From: Thermophagus xiamenensis
Lineage (GTDB): Bacteria; Bacteroidota; Bacteroidia; Bacteroidales; Marinilabiliaceae
NCBI RefSeq assembly: GCF_900112795.1
Contig: NZ_FONA01000025.1
Coordinates: 1-59,233 of the forward strand
DNA: 59,233 bases
Direction of reading: 5' to 3'
Each line of letters starts with the position of its first letter. Position 1 is the stretch's first letter. The notes beneath the pieces were generated by a model that searched no databases, was not told the DNA's origin, and saw only the letters and a program-made list of their open reading frames with translations. Made by a program: the position numbers and the translations under genes. Of the stretch, positions 1 to 7,159 are shown piece after piece.

Positions 1-63
1 AGGCAAATGTGCCTAATTTCGGGGTTTTTTGTTTGCTCAAAGATAGTGATAATAGCTTTTCCG

Positions 64-267
64 TCAAAGAAATAGAGTATTTCGGAATTTCCCTAAATAA
101 AGGCCTATCCCTCCCAACAGAGTAATAAGGCAGGCATAAAAGTGTCCCCAGAAGGTGGGTTCATGATATGCAATCACCCAGATAAAGTTGGTACACATAA
201 ATAATCCGAGGATTATGAGTACCCTTCCCAAAATGTTCAGAACGAGTCTTATATTCATGGATGCCAT
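64..267 (-). CDS. small two-helix membrane protein, unknown
   Basis: This 67-residue reading frame has two hydrophobic stretches (about residues 7-33 and 42-59), so it is probably a small inner-membrane protein. The N-terminus faintly resembles the first helix of TrkH-type K+ transporters, but both other frames downstream fail to continue a TrkH-like sequence, so I do not call it a fragment. It lies 26 bp downstream of the RNA methyltransferase gene on the same strand and could be co-transcribed. A second in-frame ATG at 258 (MNIRL) is an equally good start. Function not recognised. Confidence 0.5.
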   Translation of the reverse strand: MASMNIRLVLNILGRVLIILGLFMCTNFIWVIAYHEPTFWGHFYACLITLLGGIGLYLGKFRNTLFL

Positions 268-293
268 TTTTTCGGCGGCAAAGATAATTTTTT

Positions 294-1670
294 TCAGCTA
301 AAGTCAATTTCCATGCGTATTCTCCAATTCTTTGGGAACAGGTTATTGCAACGCGTTCCTACATTTTTTACAAATCCAATTGGGATGTTTTGATAGGTTA
401 ATAAAACAACCCCGTTGGGCAGACCTTGTTTCGGGAGTAGTGTTTCACCCTTAAGATAGTGAAGAGCCTCTTCTTTGTCCAGGTCAATTGTTGGGAAACG
501 GTTGTTAAACTCCCAACTGAACGGCAATGTCAATGCCGGTGTGAATTTTTTTCGTTGTTGGTTGCCCAAAACAATTCCAAAGTTAATAATATCTAACTGC
601 TTTTGTAATAGAAACAGCAGGCTTTCATATTTTTGCGGGAAGGCAGACCATTGATTGAGATTTTCAAAAAATGAAAATTGTTGAGGATATTTGAGTAATG
701 CAGCAACGTCACTGGTGGGGGTAATGACAGATTTTTTCTTTGGTTTCCGTACAGATAAAGGTTTTTGAAATTCGTTTTTTCTGACTACGGCAATAAAAAA
801 ACCTTCACCTTTAACTTTATGAGGATAGAATGCCAGTCCGTTACCGGTTTCTACGGGGATTTCGGTTATATTCCACTCAGACGGGGTTGTAAGAGTGAGT
901 ACTTCGGCCATTTGTTTTTTTACAAGCCATTTCAGGTTTTCTTCATTTTCTTCGGGATTGAAGGTGCAGGTGGAATAGATAAGAAGGCCATTTTCTTTCA
1001 GTGCCGGCCATGCATCTTGTAATATGCGTCGTTGACGAACAGCACAAAGAGCCGTATTATCTTGAGACCATTGACTGCGTGCCCAATCGCCTTTTCGGAA
1101 CATTCCTTCGCCAGAACATGGTGCGTCAACAACCATAATATCAAAAAGGCCTGATAGTTCGGTGAATTTTGCGGGATCGGATCGTGTAACCACTACATTG
1201 GGTGCCCCCCATTTAAGCATGTTTTCTTTTAGGATTTCAGCTCTTGATCGAATGACTTCATTGGCTACCAACAGACCCTGGCCATCGAGCAAGGAGGCTA
1301 TCAAAGAGGCTTTGCCACCAGGAGCACCACAAAGGTCCAGGATTTTTATGTCTTCCCGATCAGCTTTTGGTAACAACTGTTCTAAAATATGCCACAAAAA
1401 CATGCTGCTGGCTTCTTGAGGATAAAAAGCGCCGGCATGAAACAAAGGATTTATTGTATAAAGAGGTCTTTCTTTTAAATAAAAGCCATGTTTGCACCAG
1501 GGTACTGGTTGGCTGGCAGGGAAATTTATGTTGGTTTTTCTTGGATTAATACGCACAGAACTAATTGGTGGAAGTTCCAGGCTTTGTACCAGTTGTTCCT
1601 GTTCAGGAAGGGGAAAAGTCTTACGGATACGAGCCAAAAAGGCTTCCGGTAAAGGGGTTTTATTATTCAT
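294..1670 (-). CDS. RsmB/NOP2-family rRNA m5C methyltransferase (RsmF/YebU-like)
   Basis: Probably a SAM-dependent enzyme that methylates carbon 5 of a cytosine in 16S rRNA. The N-terminal part has the NOP-family segment SSVRINPRKT. The Rossmann methyltransferase core shows the SAM-binding motif LDLCGAPGGKASL (near residue 111), the motif IV loop VDAPCSGEGMFRK with one conserved cysteine, and the motif VI loop YSTCTFNPEENE with the second (catalytic) cysteine. The C-terminal ~120 residues look like the extra RNA-binding region of RsmF/YebU proteins (GFVKNVGTRCNNLFPKNW). The 458-residue length fits that subfamily. It may form a transcription unit with the small membrane protein downstream. The exact target base cannot be read from sequence. 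Confidence 0.92.
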   Translation of the reverse strand: MNNKTPLPEAFLARIRKTFPLPEQEQLVQSLELPPISSVRINPRKTNINFPASQPVPWCKHGFYLKERPLYTINPLFHAGAFYPQEASSMFLWHILEQLLPKADREDIKILDLCGAPGGKASLIASLLDGQGLLVANEVIRSRAEILKENMLKWGAPNVVVTRSDPAKFTELSGLFDIMVVDAPCSGEGMFRKGDWARSQWSQDNTALCAVRQRRILQDAWPALKENGLLIYSTCTFNPEENEENLKWLVKKQMAEVLTLTTPSEWNITEIPVETGNGLAFYPHKVKGEGFFIAVVRKNEFQKPLSVRKPKKKSVITPTSDVAALLKYPQQFSFFENLNQWSAFPQKYESLLFLLQKQLDIINFGIVLGNQQRKKFTPALTLPFSWEFNNRFPTIDLDKEEALHYLKGETLLPKQGLPNGVVLLTYQNIPIGFVKNVGTRCNNLFPKNWRIRMEIDFS

Positions 1671-2009
1671 GGTTAATTGGTTGGTTTATTGAACAAAATT
1701 GGATTTGTCTGTGCATGTTACGCTTTTGATAATCAGTGTGAAATTTACTCGTGATCCCGATGTGATGACTTTTTAATAGTTTGCCATTAAGCATCATGAT
1801 ATTATGTTAATTTTATCAAACCTTGTTATTTACTTTGTGCAAAATAACACAAAAAAGTTGGAATGTAATTAGAGAGAAACCTTTGAGAATTGAGGTTAAT
1901 AAGGCTTAGAAATATATAGTTTTGAAAAATTTTTCTTACAAAAATTTTAAAAGTAAATAATACCTTTTAATTTAGCTGTCCCAATTAAGTGTCAGGGGAA
2001 TTTAGTTAA
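1671..2009. other. gene-free stretch upstream of the methyltransferase
   Basis: AT-rich, with no credible reading frame. It should hold the promoter of the methyltransferase gene on the minus strand, but no clean TAnnTTTG element is visible. It runs into the repeat block that starts at 2010. Confidence 0.5.
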
Positions 2010-2111
2010 ATGAAACGAGCATGGCGACTTTTTGCCACAAAAGTACATGTACAAATTTGACTAAGCCATGCGAGTTCCATCCGGCCAATAACTAAGATAA
2101 ATTTTATACGG
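2010..2111 (+). repeat. short ATG-to-ATG repeat unit (copy A, 102 bp)
   Basis: Begins with ATGAAACGAGCATGGC, has the matching inverted arm GCCATGCGAGTTCCAT at 2065-2080, and ends in AAATTTTATACGG directly before the ATG of the next unit at 2112. The arms can pair into an imperfect hairpin. It belongs to the interspersed family also present near 5761, 13662, 13762, 31530, 37582, 51187 and 54237. Confidence 0.85.
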
Positions 2112-2312
2112 ATGAAACGAGCATGGCGGCTGTTGCCACAAAAGAACATGTATAAAATAGTCCAAGGCAGAAGTGCACAGGCAGAAGGCAGAAGAAGTGA
2201 TTAGTTATTAGTTAACAAGTGGTTAGTGTAAAATAACTAGTAACTAACGACTAACCACTAACGACTGCTTATAAGAGGCAGTATATCAACGAAATAAGTA
2301 AATTTTATACGG
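2112..2312 (+). repeat. long ATG-to-ATG repeat unit, first of a tandem pair (201 bp)
   Basis: Shares the first ~45 bp with the short units (ATGAAACGAGCATGGC onward), but the right half is replaced by a GGCAGAAGTGCACAGGCAG segment and a palindromic tract rich in TTAGTNA / TNACTAA heptamers. It ends in AAATTTTATACGG before the next ATG. The first 93 bp are an open 30-codon frame that starts MKRAWRLLPQKN and ends GRRSD. The frame fails in other copies, so I do not call it a gene. Confidence 0.9.
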
Positions 2313-2513
2313 ATGAAACGAGCATGGCGGCTGTTGCCACAAAAGGACATGTATAAAATAGTCCAAGGCAGAAGTGCACAGGCAGAAGGCAGAAGAAGTG
2401 ATTAGTTATTAGTTAACAAGTGGTTAGTGTAAAATAACTAGTAACTAACGACTAACCACTAATGACTGCTTATAAGAGGCAGTATATCAACGAAATAAGT
2501 AAATTTTATACGG
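2313..2513 (+). repeat. long ATG-to-ATG repeat unit, second of a tandem pair (201 bp)
   Basis: Near-perfect direct copy of the preceding 201 bp; I see two substitutions (aaagaacatg to aaaggacatg, and aacgactg to aatgactg). The 30-codon frame is kept, with one Asn-to-Asp change. A third unit starts at 2514 (ATGAAACGAATGACC) but diverges at once. The near-identity points to a recent duplication. Confidence 0.9.
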
Positions 2514-2555
2514 ATGAAACGAATGACCATGAGAAATACCAGCTTTTTAGACATG

Positions 2556-2580
2556 TGCCCCTTTATTATTTGAAGGGGCA
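2556..2580. other. 8-bp perfect hairpin
   Basis: TGCCCCTT at 2556-2563 pairs with AAGGGGCA at 2573-2580 across a 9-nt loop. There is no immediate T-run, so a terminator role is unsure. It sits at the end of the repeat block, about 280 bp before rpiB. The rest of the stretch to 2860 is AT-rich with nothing recognisable. Confidence 0.45.
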
Positions 2581-2860
2581 GACCTGAATATTTTTTCAAA
2601 CCATAAACCTTAACTTTTTAAATACGTGTAACCAAAACCTAAATGTTTTGGCAGGAATTTTTGTTTATTAGTTTGGTTTATTGATGCTTTGTAGGATTTG
2701 TCTAGAGCGATATGTTAAATTGAATGCAATAAATCTGCTAATCAAGCTTTTTCTATTTGCAAAATAATTGGTTGAATAATCAATGTTGATTAAATTGTGC
2801 CCTACAATTAAATTTATTAGATACCTTATAATTACCTAAAAATTGTTTTAATAAATAAAA

Positions 2861-3298
2861 ATGAACACAAAAGTAATAGGCATAGCCTCTGATCATGCAG
2901 GATATGAAATGAAAAGCATGGTTAAAGAATATCTAAAAGAAAAAGGATTCGAGGTGAAAGATTATGGTACCCATAGTTCGGAAAGTACTGATTATGCTGA
3001 TTATGCTCATCCGTTGGGTGATGCCATATCTAGGGGCGAAATTACTCGTGCCATAGCATTTTGCGGAAGCGGAAATGGTATCAATATCACCTTAAACCGT
3101 CATGCAGGTGTTCGTTCGGCCTATAGTTGGAATCCGGAAATAGCCCGTTTAGGTAGAGCCCATAACGATGCCAATGTTTGTGCAATGCCTGCCCGTTTCC
3201 TTTCGCCCGAACAGGTTAAAGAGATCGTGGATGTTTTTTTGACTACCAAATTTGAAGGAGGGCGTCATCAGCGCCGAATTGAAAAAATTGATTTATAG
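2861..3298 (+). CDS. rpiB: ribose-5-phosphate isomerase B
   Basis: Interconverts ribulose 5-phosphate and ribose 5-phosphate in the cytoplasm (non-oxidative pentose phosphate pathway). At 145 residues it has the normal RpiB length. The sequence shows the N-terminal GIASDHAGYEMK with the substrate-binding Asp11-His12, the catalytic-cysteine loop FCGSGNGINI with Cys68, and RAHNDANVC with His101, the expected acid/base histidine. The C-terminal GGRHQRR is the phosphate-binding region. The transaldolase at 14005 belongs to the same pathway but is unlinked. The gene is monocistronic; a long repeat array lies upstream in the same orientation. Confidence 0.96.
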   Translation: MNTKVIGIASDHAGYEMKSMVKEYLKEKGFEVKDYGTHSSESTDYADYAHPLGDAISRGEITRAIAFCGSGNGINITLNRHAGVRSAYSWNPEIARLGRAHNDANVCAMPARFLSPEQVKEIVDVFLTTKFEGGRHQRRIEKIDL

Positions 3299-3627
3299 AT
3301 TGCTTACCTATAAAATATTGATGATTATAAATTATAGGCCTGTCGTTGTTTAAATAATAACATTTAATTTAGTACATTTTCATATAACCTTTTGGTAGTA
3401 AGGTATTTTTTTGTCCGTAAGGAAAGCGTTTTCTTATGGACCTAATTAGTTTTTGTCTTATAAGTAGTATCGTTGAAGTATACGATGCTGCATAGGTTTA
3501 GATGACCATGCAAGTTTTGATAAATTTTAAAGAAATTGCTTATTACTGACCTAGCTTCTTATTAGTTGCGGGTCATTATTGGTTTAATTGCTGATTATTT
3601 AAATAGTTAATCTATTGTGTAGTATAT
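3299..3627. other. gene-free stretch, nothing recognised
   Basis: 329 bp of AT-rich sequence between rpiB and the EamA transporter. I see no reading frame, terminator or clear TAnnTTTG element. Confidence 0.5.
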
Positions 3628-4515
3628 ATGTGGTTGATATTAACACTGTTTTCTGCTTTCTTTCTGGGTTTTTACGACATATTAAAAAAAGAATCTTTAA
3701 AGGACAATGCTGTATGGCCGGTTTTATTTTTCGGGGCTTTAACCAGTACATTGATATTTATCCCAATCGTGTTGATGTCGGAATGCGGTATTTTAAAAAG
3801 TGGTGATTTTATTTTCGCACCGCGCCTGACAACCCAGGAACACCTGATGGTTTTGCTAAAAACCTTTATTGTGCTAATATCCTGGGTGTTTAACTATTTT
3901 GCGTTAAAGCACCTTCCGCTAACGATTGTTGCACCGGTGAGGGCTACCGGACCGCTTTGGACTCTGGTAGGGGCATTAATCCTTTTCGGCGAGCAATTAA
4001 ATATTTATCAGTGGGCGGGTATGGTTTTGACACTATTTTTCTTTTTTCGATTTTCAACTGTGGGGAAGCTTGAGGGTTTGTCATTCCGAAACAATAAATG
4101 GATGTGGTTTATCATTGCGGGAACCATTGCGGGGTCGGTGAGTGCACTTTACGATAAACATATCCTACGTCAGGTTGACCGTGTTGCCGTACAGGCATGG
4201 TTTTCGTTTTATCAGGTATTGTTACTGTTACCTGTTTTATGGTTTGTCCGTCGCAAAAGACCGGAGCGGGTACCTTTTTACTGGCGTTGGACCATCCCGC
4301 TTATTGGGCTTTTTCTGGTGGTGGCCGATTTCCTCTATTTTTATGCCATTAGTGAGCCTGAATCCTTGATATCAGTCATTTCAGCTCTTCGACGTAGTAG
4401 TGTGATTATTCCCTTCCTTTTTGGTGCCTTGATATTCGGTGAAAAAAATGTGAAGAAGAAGGCTTTATACCTTGGGGGCATTCTTATAGGAATTGCATTG
4501 TTGTTATTAGGTTAA
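3628..4515 (+). CDS. EamA/DMT-family transporter
   Basis: A predicted inner-membrane protein of 295 residues with about ten hydrophobic helices arranged as two similar halves, as in the drug/metabolite transporter superfamily. Signature-like stretches are the N-terminal LTLFSAFFLGFYDILKK, the first-repeat APVRATGPLWTLVGALILFGE and the second-repeat ISVISALRRSSVIIPFLFG with a closing FGEKN. Substrate unknown. Its stop codon overlaps that of the convergent EamA gene that follows (4512-4515), so the two share no intergenic terminator. Confidence 0.88.
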   Translation: MWLILTLFSAFFLGFYDILKKESLKDNAVWPVLFFGALTSTLIFIPIVLMSECGILKSGDFIFAPRLTTQEHLMVLLKTFIVLISWVFNYFALKHLPLTIVAPVRATGPLWTLVGALILFGEQLNIYQWAGMVLTLFFFFRFSTVGKLEGLSFRNNKWMWFIIAGTIAGSVSALYDKHILRQVDRVAVQAWFSFYQVLLLLPVLWFVRRKRPERVPFYWRWTIPLIGLFLVVADFLYFYAISEPESLISVISALRRSSVIIPFLFGALIFGEKNVKKKALYLGGILIGIALLLLG

Positions 4516-5417
4516 AACACAAAAAACACCACAACGCCTGCTACCGCGATAAAAGCGCCAACAACTTCTTTTGTAGTGATATTTTCTTTGAAAATGTAGC
4601 GTGCCGGCAGCAGAATCATAACCGGAGTAAGGGCCATTAACGTTGAGGCGATACCGGTACTTGTGTATTTTATTGCCATCAAACTGAACGATACGCCCAG
4701 AAATGGGCCAAAGAAAGCACCGACAGAAATGCGTTTCATAGCCGATTGATTTCTCAATGCCTCCCACACGTTGGCCCATCGACGGAGGAGAGTAAACACT
4801 ATAGTGAAGCCGACAATGCCGGCGATGATTCGTATTTGGGTCGACATGAAAGGGTCCAGGTTGCCCATGCCCAGTTTGCTGAGAACTAAACCCAGTGCCT
4901 GTCCCGATGCACCACCAAAAGCCAGGAGCAATCCTTTTAACGGAAAGTTAAAGTGAATTTTCTTGCCATTTCCGGGGCGGGTTAATACCACCAAAATGAT
5001 ACCCGTTAGTGTTACAATCATGCCTGTCAGGTTGATAAGAGTCATTCTTTCTCCCAGAATAATCAACCCAAACAAGGCTGCAAGAGGTGGAGAAAGAGAC
5101 ATGATTAGCATGGATACCCTGGCACCTACCACCACAAAGGCCTGAAACAGCATTAAATCCCCGGCAACAAACCCAATCAGTCCGGAAAGGCTTAACCAAA
5201 ACCAGGCATGCTCACCGGCGTTTGATGGCCAAAAGTGTCCTTTGGTCAGACAGGTATAAATACCAAGCAAAAAAAGAGCCATTACCAGGCGGATAAGGTT
5301 GACCGACAAAGAGCCCACTTTCTTTCCTGCCGATTCAAAAGCCATACTGGTTGCCGTCCAGCAAACGGCAGTAACCAATGCCGATAGTTCGCCTAAATGC
5401 GAATTGAAGTAATCCAT
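4512..5417 (-). CDS. EamA/DMT-family transporter
   Basis: 301 residues with about ten membrane helices and the double EamA repeat. Each repeat ends in the typical glycine/glutamate turn (LIILGERMTLINLTGMIVTL in the first half, YIFKENITTKEVVGAFIAVA in the second). The N-terminus HLGELSALVTAVCWTATSMAF matches the first DMT helix. It is not a close copy of the convergent transporter, so the pair is not a recent duplication. Substrate unknown. Convergent 4-bp overlap with the neighbouring gene. Confidence 0.9.
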   Translation of the reverse strand: MDYFNSHLGELSALVTAVCWTATSMAFESAGKKVGSLSVNLIRLVMALFLLGIYTCLTKGHFWPSNAGEHAWFWLSLSGLIGFVAGDLMLFQAFVVVGARVSMLIMSLSPPLAALFGLIILGERMTLINLTGMIVTLTGIILVVLTRPGNGKKIHFNFPLKGLLLAFGGASGQALGLVLSKLGMGNLDPFMSTQIRIIAGIVGFTIVFTLLRRWANVWEALRNQSAMKRISVGAFFGPFLGVSFSLMAIKYTSTGIASTLMALTPVMILLPARYIFKENITTKEVVGAFIAVAGVVVFFVF

Positions 5418-5760
5418 TCAAATATTTTATAGAAATGATATTTTTGCAGAGCAAAGAAAACAATTTTCATGGAAATTAACTTTAGAAACGGATTGTCACC
5501 TTTCCCATTTAACCAAATTATCATTCTTGTGTGTTATTAGAATTTGAATTATCGTATTATTGCCAAGAAAAATTTCTAAAACATAGGATATGGGCTGTGT
5601 CGATTTCAGGAGTTGGCTGTTGTGAATATACGGAATGGAAAAAGGTGTGAAGATAAGAAAGAGTTCAGAATAAACGGTAAGGTAGGTTTTGGGGTCAATT
5701 AAACCATGAGTCTTAGTATTGGTCAATGGATTCTGTGCATGCAAAACAAATCTTTATTCA

Positions 5761-5862
5761 TTAGTATATAATTTATTTAATTCATTGGGCTAATGGAACT
5801 CGCAAGGCTTAATAAAATTTATAAATGCTCTTTTGTGGCAAAAGCCGCCATGCTCGTTTCAT
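5761..5862 (-). repeat. short ATG-to-ATG repeat unit (copy C, ~101 bp)
   Basis: Read on the minus strand it starts ATGAAACGAGCATGGC (5862-5847), has the second arm near 5793-5810 (GCCTTGCGAGTTCCAT, one change from consensus) and ends in an A/T-rich TATACTA directly before an ATG at 5761. The two arms form an imperfect hairpin. It lies about 340 bp upstream of the EamA gene on the same strand. The rest of 5418-6040 holds no convincing gene; a lone TATTTTTG at 5439-5446 faces a 23-codon frame (5469-5540) that I cannot support. Confidence 0.8.
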
Positions 5863-6027
5863 TTGGTAAAATAATTACTCCATGAATTGAATAAGTTTAT
5901 GGAATTAAGTAATTTACATTTTTTATATTGATGTTTTTTTGAAAAAAGATTGACCATGCATGGGAAGTAAATTGTTTTCTGATTAGGTGAAATATTTTCC
6001 AGACGGTTTTTTCATATTTTTTTAAAC

Positions 6028-6040
6028 AAATTTAATACGG
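6028..6040 (+). promoter_or_regulatory. repeat-like sequence directly before the adaptor start codon
   Basis: AAATTTAATACGG directly precedes the ATG of the RND adaptor. It matches, with one base different, the AAATTTTATACGG that ends the interspersed repeat units. No SD sequence is present, so this A/T-rich segment is the translation-initiation region. Confidence 0.6.
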
Positions 6041-7156
6041 ATGAAGAGAAGACTTTTGATTTTGGGAATTGCTCTAGGCATTGTTGCCGTTGGTTTTATC
6101 ATTATGATGATTTTATTTTCTCTTAAGAAACAACCTCAAAAGACGCCTCGTCCGCAAGTAGAGGTTTTTGTTAAGGCAGAAACAGTGAAATACCGGGATC
6201 TTCAGGCAGTCATATATTCTTCCGGACGATTGCACGCTTACAATAAAGTTGTTGTTAGCTCAGAAGTATCCGGACGATTGGGAGAGGGAGATGTGCCATT
6301 CCGAAACGGACAAAAATTTCAAAAAGGACAGGTTATCGCAAAAGTTATTAATCCGGAATTTCCATTAAGTCTTAAAGCCGGTAAAAGTACTTTCCTGCAG
6401 AATCTGGCTCTTATACTTCCCGACCTGAAACTGGACTTTCCCGAGTCATATCCGGCCTGGCAATCCTTCTTCGAAAGCATTGACATTGATAAGCCATTGC
6501 CCGACCTTCCTGAGCCTCGCTCATCACAGGAACGGACCTTTCTGGCTTCCCGAAATATTTTAAGTAGTTACTATTCTTTGTTGGCCGATCAGGCACGGCT
6601 GGATAAATATCTGATACGTGCTCCTTTTTCGGGTGCTTTCAATGAAATACTTCAGGATGTGGGGGTAGTTGTAAATGTGGGTACTCAGCTGGCCACCATT
6701 GTCAGAACGGATCTTTACGAACTGGAAGTGCCGGTGATCGTTGAAGAGGTTAAGCTGTTGTCGCCCGGCGATTCGGTATGGGTTTCGGATGAAACGGCTA
6801 AAATAAGGCGAAAGGGAGTAATTCGACGTATTGGTGCGGTGGTTAACCCTTCTTCGCAGGCCGTAAGCGTTTTTGTGTCGTTGCCTGGTGATGCCGGTCT
6901 GTACGATGGGATGTATTTAACGGCAGAATTATATGGCCGAATTATTCCTGATGTGATGGAAATGCCCCGAAATGCCGTGTTTAATACCAATCATGTATAT
7001 GTGATAAAAGATATGCGGCTGGTTGAAAAGACTATTGAAATTGTTAAACGAAACGACCAAACCCTCTACCTTAGAGGACTGGACGAAGGCGAAGAGTTGG
7101 TTGTAGAACCGTTGTTAAATGTTTCGGGAAATCCCATTTACAAAATCCTTCGATGA
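6041..7156 (+). CDS. RND efflux periplasmic adaptor (membrane fusion protein), system 1
   Basis: Links the inner-membrane RND pump to the TolC channel. Residues 4-27 are an uncleaved membrane anchor. The barrel-sandwich (lipoyl) halves are recognisable as SSEVSGRLGEGD...GQVIAKV (about residues 74-105) and DKYLIRAPFSGAFNEILQD (about 187-205), followed by a beta-barrel domain (YELEVPVIVEEVKLLSPGDS) and the membrane-proximal domain. The segment between the lipoyl halves (about 108-185) is not a classic heptad coiled coil: it is acidic and proline-rich (SIDIDKPLPDLPEP). It is 3 bp upstream of the pump gene, in an operon with pump and TolC. No regulator gene adjoins this system. Confidence 0.9.
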   Translation: MKRRLLILGIALGIVAVGFIIMMILFSLKKQPQKTPRPQVEVFVKAETVKYRDLQAVIYSSGRLHAYNKVVVSSEVSGRLGEGDVPFRNGQKFQKGQVIAKVINPEFPLSLKAGKSTFLQNLALILPDLKLDFPESYPAWQSFFESIDIDKPLPDLPEPRSSQERTFLASRNILSSYYSLLADQARLDKYLIRAPFSGAFNEILQDVGVVVNVGTQLATIVRTDLYELEVPVIVEEVKLLSPGDSVWVSDETAKIRRKGVIRRIGAVVNPSSQAVSVFVSLPGDAGLYDGMYLTAELYGRIIPDVMEMPRNAVFNTNHVYVIKDMRLVEKTIEIVKRNDQTLYLRGLDEGEELVVEPLLNVSGNPIYKILR

Positions 7157-7159
7157 ATT

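Noticed and set aside
64-267. Frameshifted trkH fragment
   Set aside because: The first helix resembles TrkH but neither alternative frame downstream continues with TrkH sequence.
2112-2405. Two small genes encoding a 30-residue peptide
   Set aside because: The frame is broken by a stop after four codons in the copy at 37582 and is shifted in the copy at 2010, so coding is not supported; kept as part of the repeats.
5496-5744. 82-residue open frame on the minus strand between the EamA gene and the RND adaptor
   Set aside because: No recognisable family, no promoter or leader, asparagine/threonine/isoleucine-rich composition expected of translated AT-rich DNA. It adjoins a repeat unit.
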